Position numbers and translations under genes: made by a program. Under the pieces are notes generated by a model. It was not told where the DNA came from. It did no database searches and worked only from the letters and a program-made list of their open reading frames with translations. This document shows positions 57,036 through 64,000 of a DNA stretch of 64,000 nt, piece after piece. This DNA is from Pseudomonas sp. Teo4 (GTDB lineage: Bacteria; Pseudomonadota; Gammaproteobacteria; Pseudomonadales; Pseudomonadaceae): the NCBI RefSeq assembly GCF_034387475.1, contig NZ_JAXCIL010000001.1:2728001-2792000 (forward strand). The letters run 5' to 3'. The first letter of the stretch is position 1. Each line of letters opens with the position of its first letter.

Positions 57036-57617
57036 CTAACGCGACCAGACTTGCGCTTCAGTCCAGCCAAGCTCGGCAAAATCCACCGCCCGCAACCCAG
57101 CTTCTTCCTCCAGGAAGAACTCATCCAGCTGCGGTGGCCGCACCGCCGTATCGCTAAGCATCGCGTGCACCTGACCACGATGATGAATCTGATGTTCGAA
57201 CAGGTGTGACAACAGGCGTAACCGCGGTTCGCGCTGCATTCGCTCGGGGCGGGCAATATTCACGTAACGGCCCAGCTGATCATCGCGCAACCCTTGGCAG
57301 TAGCTGATCAGTCGATGGTCGGCCTGGGCCTGTTCGGCGTGCAGGTCGGCGCAGGTGGCGAAGGGTTGTTCCGGCTCGAAAAAGCGCTCTGCATCCAGGA
57401 CCGGTGTTTCACCGCGCTGCTCGCATTCGAGCATGTGCAAATAGAACCAGTCCACCGTCAACAGGTGGTTGAGGGTGGCCTTGATCGACGGGAAGAAGCT
57501 GCAACGGGGGGCGACGAATTCGTCCTGGGTCAGTTGCAGGCAAGCCTTGTACAGGCGGTGGTTGGCCCAACCATTGTTGTAGGCCTGGGTCAGCAGATGA
57601 TGCGACAACGGCTCCAT
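57036..57617 (-). CDS. DinB-family putative metal-dependent protein
   Basis: 193 aa, helical-bundle DinB/YfiT type: AYNNGWANHRLY at the N terminus, TLNHLLTVDWFYLHML with the first metal-binding His, and SHLFEHQIHHRGQVHAML with the later pair. Often thiol-transferase-like; substrate unknown. Its stop is 45 nt from the right end of the IS element. The next gene upstream, zapE, is 14 nt away. Confidence 0.88.
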   Translation of the reverse strand: MEPLSHHLLTQAYNNGWANHRLYKACLQLTQDEFVAPRCSFFPSIKATLNHLLTVDWFYLHMLECEQRGETPVLDAERFFEPEQPFATCADLHAEQAQADHRLISYCQGLRDDQLGRYVNIARPERMQREPRLRLLSHLFEHQIHHRGQVHAMLSDTAVRPPQLDEFFLEEEAGLRAVDFAELGWTEAQVWSR

Positions 57618-57631
57618 GATTCGGCTCCTTT

Positions 57632-58738
57632 TCAGGCGAAGCGTTGCAGTTGCATCTCCCGTAGCCGGCTAAGGGTCCGTTGGTACGGGAACGCCAGATA
57701 CCCTTGAGTGTAGAGCGCTTCGAGCGGAACCTGCGCTTCCAGGTACAAGGCCACCCTGCGGTCATAGCACTCATCGACCAACGCGATGAAGCGGCGCACC
57801 GCGTCGTCCTTGGGCGACAACATCGGCAGCTCGCGATCACCGGCCTCGACCCGTGCCGCGCCATCCTCGGTACCTCGGGCAATACGCCCCGCCCGCTGCT
57901 CGCCACCCAGAGCCGGAATGCCCTCCACAAGAATGGCTGAAAAGCGGTCACACAAGGCCATGAAGTCCATGGCGGCCAAGGGTTGCTCGCAAAGGTCGGC
58001 AAAGCGGCACCAGATCGCCCGGTCGCTGCGCCGTACCACAGCAATTTGGCGGCTGCCCAGGGTCAGAGGTTGGTCCGTGCCCGGGTCGTCCGGGCTGAGC
58101 TGATCAAAAACCTGCACAAGGGCACTGCTGCCGCCTGCCTCGGCGACCCAATAACGTTGCCGCGCAGCCCCGGGATGCAAACGGTGGTCCTGCTCGCCGG
58201 CCACCGACAGCACCTGCATGTGCCGCTGGATGGCGGCAATCGCCGGCAGGAAGCGCTCGCGGTTGAAGCCATCGCGGTAGAGCTGATCCGGTGGCTGGTT
58301 GGAGGTGGCGACGATGACCACGCCCTGATCGAACAACACCTGGAACAGACGACCCAGGATGATCGCATCGCCTATGTCGCTGACGAACAGTTCGTCAAAG
58401 CACAGCACGCGGATCTGCGTGGCCAGTTCACGGGCCAGGGCGTGCAGCGGGTCGGCGGTGCCATTGAGCTGGAACAGGCGCTGGTGCACCCAGGCCATGA
58501 AATGGTGAAAGTGCTGCCGCCGGGCGGGTACCTGCAGGCAGCGGTGGAACAGGTCCATCAGCCAGGTCTTGCCGCGCCCGACCGGGCCCCAGAGGTAGAT
58601 GCCCTGGGCGCGCTGGCCTTGCCGCAGGCTTTCGAAACACGCCTGCAGGGCGACGGCAGCCTGGGCCTGGGCAGGGTCCGGAACATAGCCGTGGTCGTTG
58701 AGGGCCTGCTGGTAGAGGGTTTGCGGATCTGGGTGCAT
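57632..58738 (-). CDS. zapE: Cell division protein ZapE (AFG1-like ATPase)
   Basis: 368 aa. The Walker A motif GPVGRGKT (51-58) and Walker B VLCFDELF (about residue 112), with the sensor ATSNQPP, match ZapE, a peripheral ATPase that acts on FtsZ rings late in division. Some pseudomonads carry two copies; this one is next to a DinB gene rather than rplM/rpsI, so it may be the second. The DinB gene follows 14 nt downstream. Confidence 0.88.
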   Translation of the reverse strand: MHPDPQTLYQQALNDHGYVPDPAQAQAAVALQACFESLRQGQRAQGIYLWGPVGRGKTWLMDLFHRCLQVPARRQHFHHFMAWVHQRLFQLNGTADPLHALARELATQIRVLCFDELFVSDIGDAIILGRLFQVLFDQGVVIVATSNQPPDQLYRDGFNRERFLPAIAAIQRHMQVLSVAGEQDHRLHPGAARQRYWVAEAGGSSALVQVFDQLSPDDPGTDQPLTLGSRQIAVVRRSDRAIWCRFADLCEQPLAAMDFMALCDRFSAILVEGIPALGGEQRAGRIARGTEDGAARVEAGDRELPMLSPKDDAVRRFIALVDECYDRRVALYLEAQVPLEALYTQGYLAFPYQRTLSRLREMQLQRFA

Positions 58739-58775
58739 GGTTCATCGCGCCGGACGGTCAGGCTGCATTGTCTGT

Positions 58776-58811
58776 GCCGGCCCTTTCGCGGGCAAGCCCG
58801 CTCCCACAGGG
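58776..58811. repeat. Single REP F
   Basis: GCCGGCCCTTTCGCGGGCAA continued by GCCCGCTCCCACAGGG, the same type as REPIN A but without an inverted partner. Located between zapE and rbsD. Confidence 0.8.
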
Positions 58812-58856
58812 ATCGCGCCAGCTTTTAGAAGTTGAGCAAGACAGTTGCTCCTACAG

Positions 58857-59249
58857 TCAGAAGGTAACGCCGGCTACCAGGGCGATGTTGCTGTACGGCT
58901 TGCACTCCCCGGTACGCACCACGGCCTTAGCCTGGCGGCTGAGCACCTTGAATTCGTCGTGAGACACCAACTGACGCCGATCCAGCGGCAGCTTTGCCAC
59001 TTCGGCCAGCGCAGGTGGGGCCACATCCAGCATTTCCTCGGCCAGCACATAGCGCTCAAGCTGCATCTCGCTCAGCACGGTGCGCAGCACACTGGCAAAA
59101 TCCGGAATACCCGGCGTCAGCGCCAGGTCGATGAGCTCGACGCCCGGCGGCACAGGTAATCCAGCATCGCCGATCACCAGAATGTCGCCATGCCCCAACC
59201 CTGCAATGGTGCGCGACAGGGCAACGTTGAGCAATGCGGTCTTCTTCAT
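58857..59249 (-). CDS. rbsD: D-ribose pyranase
   Basis: 130 aa. Interconverts beta-pyranose and furanose forms of ribose, supplying the kinase. The conserved [18 protein letters not shown] (catalytic His20, Asp) and C-terminal [16 protein letters not shown] are visible. Last gene of the rbs operon; its start shares one base with the rbsK stop. A small stem GAGCAA...TTGCTC downstream (58834-58850) could be a weak terminator. Confidence 0.95.
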   Translation of the reverse strand: MKKTALLNVALSRTIAGLGHGDILVIGDAGLPVPPGVELIDLALTPGIPDFASVLRTVLSEMQLERYVLAEEMLDVAPPALAEVAKLPLDRRQLVSHDEFKVLSRQAKAVVRTGECKPYSNIALVAGVTF

Positions 59250-60151
59250 TACAGCTCCTTGAGATACGGGATGGACGGCTGCGCCCCCGCACGGGTGACG
59301 GACAACGCCGCCGCGCGCTGACCGAAGGCAATCGCCTCGTCTTCCTTGAGGCCTCGCACCAGCCCGGCGGCAAAGCCACCGATGAAGGTATCGCCGGCCG
59401 CAGTGGTATCCAACGCCTTGACCTTGGGCGCCGGAAAATGCCGGCTGCCTTGCGAGGTGACCAACAAGGCGCCCTGCGCGCCCAGCGTCACGATCACCTT
59501 GCCAGCACCCAGCTGCAGCAGCCGCTCACCGGCACGCCGGGCGCTGTCGAGGTCACTGACCGGCTCGCCCGTCAGGGCCTCGGCCTCGCTTTCATTCGGC
59601 GCCAGGTAGTCGATGTGGGGCAACCACGCCGCTGGCAATGGGCCGGTGGCCGGGGCGGGGTTGAGAATTACGCATTTGCCCAGCTCACGCCCGCGGGCAA
59701 GGGTCCAGGCCACAGTGTCAGCCGGTACCTCGAGCTGGCAGATGATCACTTCGGCGGCCTGCAGCAACGCATCGAACTGCTGCACCGCCTGCGGCGTCAG
59801 CAGGCCGTTGCCGCCGGGAATGATGACGATGCAGTTCTGGCTGGCGGCATCCACGGTAATCAGCGCCACGCCGCTGGAAACGCCGTCGCAGACCTTGACT
59901 GCCTGGCAATCGATACCTTCGACCTCCAGCGCCTGGCGCAACTGCTGGCCATAGGCGTCATCGCCGACGTTGCCGACCATGGCCACACTGCCGCCCAGTC
60001 GCGCCACGGCCACGGCCTGGTTGGCACCCTTACCCCCAGGCACGGTGAAAAAGGACTCGCCGGCCAGCGTTTCGCCGGGGCGTGGCAAACGCTCGGCACG
60101 AGCAACCAGGTCCATGTTGAGGCTTCCGACCACCACTACCTTGGCCTGCAT
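59249..60151 (-). CDS. rbsK: Ribokinase
   Basis: 300 aa PfkB-family kinase; phosphorylates ribose at O5. N-terminal signature [16 protein letters not shown] (40-55) and the C-terminal anion hole with catalytic base [12 protein letters not shown] (near residue 250). Follows rbsR after 9 nt. Confidence 0.96.
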   Translation of the reverse strand: MQAKVVVVGSLNMDLVARAERLPRPGETLAGESFFTVPGGKGANQAVAVARLGGSVAMVGNVGDDAYGQQLRQALEVEGIDCQAVKVCDGVSSGVALITVDAASQNCIVIIPGGNGLLTPQAVQQFDALLQAAEVIICQLEVPADTVAWTLARGRELGKCVILNPAPATGPLPAAWLPHIDYLAPNESEAEALTGEPVSDLDSARRAGERLLQLGAGKVIVTLGAQGALLVTSQGSRHFPAPKVKALDTTAAGDTFIGGFAAGLVRGLKEDEAIAFGQRAAALSVTRAGAQPSIPYLKEL

Positions 60152-60160
60152 GGGAGCTCC

Positions 60161-61183
60161 TTAGCGGTAATCATTGAACAGGTCCGGGCGTGGCCCGGTC
60201 GACTCGCGGGCCACGATGCGCGGCGCCACGATGCGCTGCTCCGAGGCGCCCTGGCGTGGCGTGGCAATGCGCGACAGCAGCAGCGCCGCGGCGTTTTCAC
60301 CCAGCTCGCGGATCGACTGGCCGACAGTGGTCAACGCCGGATACACGTAACGGCTCAGCTCGATGTCATCGAACCCGATCACCGAAAGCTCTCCCGGCAC
60401 GTTGATATTGCGCTCGGCTGCGGCACGTAGCACACCGAAGCCAATCATGTCGTTGCCGGCAAAGATCGCCGTGGGGCGGGTGCCGTCGAGCAGCGCTGCC
60501 GCCGCCGCATGGCCGCCAGGGCTGGTGAAGTCGCAGTGCAGGACACGGCCAGGCTCGACCTGCGCCTGCACTTGCGCCATGGCACGGCGGAAACCAGCCA
60601 GACGCAATTGGCTGACACCGGTTTCTGCCGGGCCACCAATGTAGGCAATATCGCGATGGCCAAGCTCGAGCAGGTGCACGGTCGCCAGGTACGCACCTTG
60701 TTCGTGGTCGATGCGCACCAGGTCGGCATCGACGCCCTCCAGCTCGCGGTCGACGATGACCATTGGCGTGCGCACACCGGCGAGGCTCTGCAGCAGGTCG
60801 CTGTCCTCGCCCACCGACGCCACCACCAGGCCATCGACGCGTTTTTCCAGCAGCACGCGCAAGTAGCTGCGCTGCTTCTGCGGGTCGTCGTCGGAGTTAC
60901 ACAGGATCACGCAGTAACCATTGCGCTCGCAGGCGTCCTCGATACCCCGCGCCAACTCGGCGAAATAAGGGTTGACGCTGTTGGGCACGAGCAGCCCGAT
61001 GGTCGCCGTGCTGCGCGCCTTGAGCGAACGCGCCACTGCACTGGGCACATAGTCGAGTTCGGCGATCGCCGCCTCGACCTTCAGCCGCACCTGCTCACTG
61101 ACAGGTCGGGTCTTGTTCAGTACATGGGACACCGTGGTGTAGGAAATACCTGCGAGTGCCGCGACGTCTTTGATGGTTGCCAT
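60161..61183 (-). CDS. rbsR: LacI-family ribose operon repressor
   Basis: 340 aa. The N-terminal LacI helix-turn-helix (IKDVAALAGISYTTVSHVLN, residues 3-22) is followed by a hinge helix and a periplasmic-binding-like ligand domain (about 62-335). It should repress the rbs genes until ribose binds. It lies inside the operon between rbsC (4 nt) and rbsK, so it is autoregulated; the operator is upstream of rbsB, outside the window. Confidence 0.93.
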   Translation of the reverse strand: MATIKDVAALAGISYTTVSHVLNKTRPVSEQVRLKVEAAIAELDYVPSAVARSLKARSTATIGLLVPNSVNPYFAELARGIEDACERNGYCVILCNSDDDPQKQRSYLRVLLEKRVDGLVVASVGEDSDLLQSLAGVRTPMVIVDRELEGVDADLVRIDHEQGAYLATVHLLELGHRDIAYIGGPAETGVSQLRLAGFRRAMAQVQAQVEPGRVLHCDFTSPGGHAAAAALLDGTRPTAIFAGNDMIGFGVLRAAAERNINVPGELSVIGFDDIELSRYVYPALTTVGQSIRELGENAAALLLSRIATPRQGASEQRIVAPRIVARESTGPRPDLFNDYR

Positions 61184-61187
61184 GATT

Positions 61188-62183
61188 TCAGTTCCGCCGA
61201 CTTGCGCGTCGGCTGCGGTAGGTGTCGAGCACCACGGCGATGACGATGACCGCCCCGGTGATAATACGTTTGGTGGGTTCCGAAGCGCCGATCTGCGCCA
61301 GCCCCGCGGCCAGCACCGAGATGATCAGCACACCGAAGAAGGTACTGATGACCGAACCGCGCCCGCCCATCAGGCTGGTGCCACCGATGACCACGGCGGC
61401 AATCACCTGCAACTCAAGGCCCGAGCCTGCATTGGGGTCGGCAGCCTCAAGGCGCGAGATCTGGAACAACGCAGCCAGCCCGGCCAGCAGCCCCATCAGG
61501 GCAAACACCAGAACCTTGTAGGGACGCGGGTCGATACCGGCCAAGCGCACGGCTTCTTCATTGGTGCCGATGCCGATCAGGTAGCGTCCGAACACGGTGC
61601 GGGTCAGCACCAGCTGGGCCGCCACGATCACCAGCAGGGCGATGATGAAGGCCGGCGAAATGCCAAAGGCCATCGGGTTGGAGAACCAGGCGTAGGCGTC
61701 GCCGATGTAGGCGGTGCGCGAATCGGTGAACTGGTAGGCCAAACCCCGAGCCATCTCCAGCACGCCGAGGGAGACGATGAAGGACGGAATGCGCCAGGCC
61801 ACGGTGACAGCGCCGGTGATGCTGCCCGCCAGTGCCGCGATGGCCATGCCGAGCAAGGCGGCGGGTAGCACGGACCAGCCCCAGCCGAGAATCGCCACAC
61901 TGACCGTCGAGGCCGCCAGCGCCAGCACCGAGCCCACCGACAGGTCGATGCCGCCGATGATCAGCACGAAGGTCATGCCCACTGCCAGCACCATCAGGTC
62001 GGGAATCTGGTTGGCCAGGGTGCTGAAGGTGGCGTAGGACCAGAAGTGGCTGCTGAGTAACGAGAACAGCACGATCATCGCCAGCAAGGCGCCGGCCAGG
62101 CCCAGGTAGCTGCCCAGGCCGAAATAGTTGCCGCCGCGACGCACAGGTGTGCTGCCCGAGGTTTCGAGGGGTGTGGTTTTCAT
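61188..62183 (-). CDS. rbsC: Ribose ABC transporter permease
   Basis: 331 aa, eight to ten membrane helices. BPD_transp_2 type with FVLIIGGIDLSVGSVLALAA near residue 73 and GGTSLMGGRGSVISTFFGVL near 272. Forms the channel for ribose entry with RbsA and RbsB. Start overlaps the rbsA stop by 4 nt. Confidence 0.95.
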   Translation of the reverse strand: MKTTPLETSGSTPVRRGGNYFGLGSYLGLAGALLAMIVLFSLLSSHFWSYATFSTLANQIPDLMVLAVGMTFVLIIGGIDLSVGSVLALAASTVSVAILGWGWSVLPAALLGMAIAALAGSITGAVTVAWRIPSFIVSLGVLEMARGLAYQFTDSRTAYIGDAYAWFSNPMAFGISPAFIIALLVIVAAQLVLTRTVFGRYLIGIGTNEEAVRLAGIDPRPYKVLVFALMGLLAGLAALFQISRLEAADPNAGSGLELQVIAAVVIGGTSLMGGRGSVISTFFGVLIISVLAAGLAQIGASEPTKRIITGAVIVIAVVLDTYRSRRASRRN

Positions 62184-63733
62184 GCATCCGTCCTGGGAGC
62201 TGCATCGTGCAGCATTGCGTCACGTTTCTGGTAGCCGGAGAAGGCCGCGCCAAGGAGCTGGTCCTGACGCCAATGGTCGCGCTCGAAGGTGTCGATCAGC
62301 CGCCCGGCGGACAGCACGGCGATCCGGTCGCAGATCAGCATCAGCTCGCGCAGGTCGCTGGACACCACCACCAAGGCCTTGCCCTGGCGCGCCAGCTCGG
62401 CCAGCAGGCCATAGATGTCGAACTTGGCGCCGACGTCGATACCGCGGGTTGGCTCGTCGAACAGCAGCACCTGGCAGTCACGCTCCAGCCAGCGGCCGAT
62501 CACCACTTTCTGCTGGTTGCCACCGGACAGTTCGCCGACTGCCTGGGCCGGGCCGGCACTGCGGATACGCATGGCGTTGATCTGCCGCTCGGCCAGGGCA
62601 TTTTCGGCGTCGCCGTCGAGTACCCCGGCACGGGAAACCACGCCGTAGTTGCCCAAAGCGACGTTGGCGCTGATCGACTGCGACAGCAGCAGGCCTTCCC
62701 CCTTGCGGTCTTCGGTAATCAGCGCGATGCCCGCCTGCACGGCGGCCTTGGGCGAATCGATGGTCACCACCTTGAGCGGCTGGCCGATGGCAATGCTGCC
62801 ACTGTCGGCCCGGTCGGCACCGAAGATCAGGCGCAGCAGTTCGGTACGACCCGCACCGATCAACCCGGAGATACCGAAGATCTCCCCTGCCCTGACCTGG
62901 AACGACACGTCCTGCACCTTGTCGCCCCGACACAGCTTGTCGACTTTAAGCAACGGCGCGCCCAGGGTGCGGCGCCCAAGGTCGATGTGCTCGCCCAGCT
63001 CCCGCCCCACCATCAGGTTGACCAGCTCGGCACTGCTGTAGCGCTGGATGGGCTCATCGCACACCAGCTTGCCATCGCGCAGCACGACAATGCGCTGTGC
63101 CACGCGCTGCAGCTCTTCGAGGCGGTGGGAGATGTAGACGATGGCCACGCCGCGCTGACGCAGGCGTTCGATCTGCACGAACAACAGCTCTACTTCGCGC
63201 GCGGTGAGCATGGCGGTAGGTTCGTCGAAGATCAGCACACGGCAATCGCCGATCAGGTTGCGTGCGATTTCAACCATCTGCTGGTGGCCGATGCCCAGTT
63301 CCCCGACCGGGGTATCTGGATCGATGGCGTCCAGCCCCACCTGGGCCATGGCCGCCGTGGCCAGTTGGCGCAGGCGTTTCTGGCTGACCCAGCCGAAACG
63401 ACTGGGCAGGTTGTCGAGGAACAGGTTCTCGGCCACGGTCAGGGTCGGCAGCAAGTTGAGTTCCTGCATGACCATGCGCACGCCCAGACGCTCGGCCTCG
63501 TTGCGGCTGCCAGGCGCATAGGCCTGGCCACGGTAGGTCATCTGCCCGGTGGTGGGCACCTCCAGGCCGCTGATGAGCTTGGACAGGGTGCTCTTGCCCG
63601 CGCCGTTTTCACCAGTCAGGGCCAGCACTTCCCCCCCACGCAGGCTCAGGCAGACATCGCCGAGCACTGGCTGGGCATAGGTCTTGCCCAGCCCCCTGGC
63701 AACGAGCACCACTTCATGGGCCGATGCTGACAT
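62180..63733 (-). CDS. rbsA: Ribose ABC transporter ATP-binding protein
   Basis: 517 aa with two ABC domains. The first has an intact Walker A (GENGAGKST) and signature LGIGHQQMVEI; the second, as in all RbsA-type proteins, has a degenerate Walker A (GLIGAGRTE) but keeps LSGGNQQK. I chose ATG 63733 with AGGAG 8 nt upstream; GTG 63739 is only 2 nt from that site. Confidence 0.95.
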   Translation of the reverse strand: MSASAHEVVLVARGLGKTYAQPVLGDVCLSLRGGEVLALTGENGAGKSTLSKLISGLEVPTTGQMTYRGQAYAPGSRNEAERLGVRMVMQELNLLPTLTVAENLFLDNLPSRFGWVSQKRLRQLATAAMAQVGLDAIDPDTPVGELGIGHQQMVEIARNLIGDCRVLIFDEPTAMLTAREVELLFVQIERLRQRGVAIVYISHRLEELQRVAQRIVVLRDGKLVCDEPIQRYSSAELVNLMVGRELGEHIDLGRRTLGAPLLKVDKLCRGDKVQDVSFQVRAGEIFGISGLIGAGRTELLRLIFGADRADSGSIAIGQPLKVVTIDSPKAAVQAGIALITEDRKGEGLLLSQSISANVALGNYGVVSRAGVLDGDAENALAERQINAMRIRSAGPAQAVGELSGGNQQKVVIGRWLERDCQVLLFDEPTRGIDVGAKFDIYGLLAELARQGKALVVVSSDLRELMLICDRIAVLSAGRLIDTFERDHWRQDQLLGAAFSGYQKRDAMLHDAAPRTDA

Positions 63734-63754
63734 GGCCACTTCTCCTGCTGGGGA

Positions 63755-64000
63755 TCAAGGCTGGGTGATCAGTTCAACCGGGGTCTGGATGACGTTGTCG
63801 GCATCCACATCCGGCTTCTCGCCCTTGAGCATTTTCAGCGCCGCCTGGATGCCGTACACCGCTTGCTGGCTGGCGGCCTGGTCGAGGGTGGCGAGTACGC
63901 GGCCATCTTTTAGCATCGGTTTGATTGCATTGATGTTGTCGTAGCCGACCACTTGCACCTGGCCGGTCTTGCCGGCGGCACGCACCGCCGACACTGCGCC
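63755..64000 (-). CDS. rbsB: Ribose-binding protein RbsB, C-terminal part
   Basis: Only the last 81 residues lie in the window; the gene continues beyond base 64000. Visible: VQVVGYDNINAIKPMLKDGR and LATLDQAASQQAVYGIQAAL, typical of the C-terminal lobe of periplasmic sugar-binding proteins. First gene of the rbs operon by position, 21 nt upstream of rbsA. Confidence 0.9.
   Translation of the reverse strand, partial: GAVSAVRAAGKTGQVQVVGYDNINAIKPMLKDGRVLATLDQAASQQAVYGIQAALKMLKGEKPDVDADNVIQTPVELITQP

Overview
The window is a high-G+C gammaproteobacterial chromosome segment that reads as Pseudomonas, most likely the P. putida group. Support comes from the fused nuoCD, an aceA of classical length, GABA permease and transaminase genes beside a LysR gene, a second EF-G gene, and many copies of the putida-type REP sequence (core GCCGGCTCCCAC or GCGGGTTTACCCGC). 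No tRNA, rRNA or CRISPR array was seen.

1-13,300: an alginate-type exopolysaccharide operon on the + strand, in the order alg8-alg44-algK-algE-algI-algJ-algF-algX-algL-algG-like. This is not the canonical order (algD-8-44-K-E-G-X-L-I-J-F-A), and no algA follows it. The acetylation proteins keep their catalytic residues (AlgI H322, AlgJ D195/H197/S286, AlgX D173/H175/S267). The AlgG-like beta-helix protein has DVRD where epimerases have DPHD. The cluster should make an O-acetylated, probably non-epimerised, mannuronate-type polymer under c-di-GMP control through the Alg44 PilZ domain. It resembles the alginate-like epm cluster that I recall from P. alkylphenolica, rather than true alginate genes. 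It ends at a 221-bp palindromic repeat whose twin lies at 30,387.

13,379-30,335: housekeeping and accessory genes. They include a GNAT acetyltransferase, a DUF488 protein, a Pit phosphate transporter, a GST, two lipoproteins (one OmpA-like), a thioesterase, gabP / LysR / gabT, two small conserved proteins, a second EF-G, a SulP transporter, a lone secretin-domain protein, and isocitrate lyase with a long leader. The LysR and gabT promoters share an ATTC-N7-GAAT palindrome.

30,336-46,778: the second 221-bp repeat, a YhhN protein, an AT-rich gap with a Fur-box-like palindrome, and the complete 13-gene nuo operon (nuoA-B-CD-E-F-G-H-I-J-K-L-M-N) ending in a strong terminator. Hairpins sit in its two larger internal gaps.

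46,776-48,666: a small P2-like phage relic (Ogr zinc finger, CI-type repressor, holin-like protein, gpL head-completion protein) and a single-domain LuxR regulator. A TonB receptor is divergent from the LuxR gene. Then come an AI-2E family transporter, TrhP, a DUF411 protein, a YqaA-like protein and an alpha/beta hydrolase.

55,738-57,000: an IS110-family element inserted at a CT dinucleotide inside a REP. Its left noncoding end folds like a bridge RNA, and one loop carries GCCGGCU and GUGGGAG, which together spell the REP core GCCGG-CT-CCCAC. This is the most interesting item in the window. It is followed by DinB, ZapE and, on the minus strand, the ribose operon rbsB(partial)-A-C-R-K-D.
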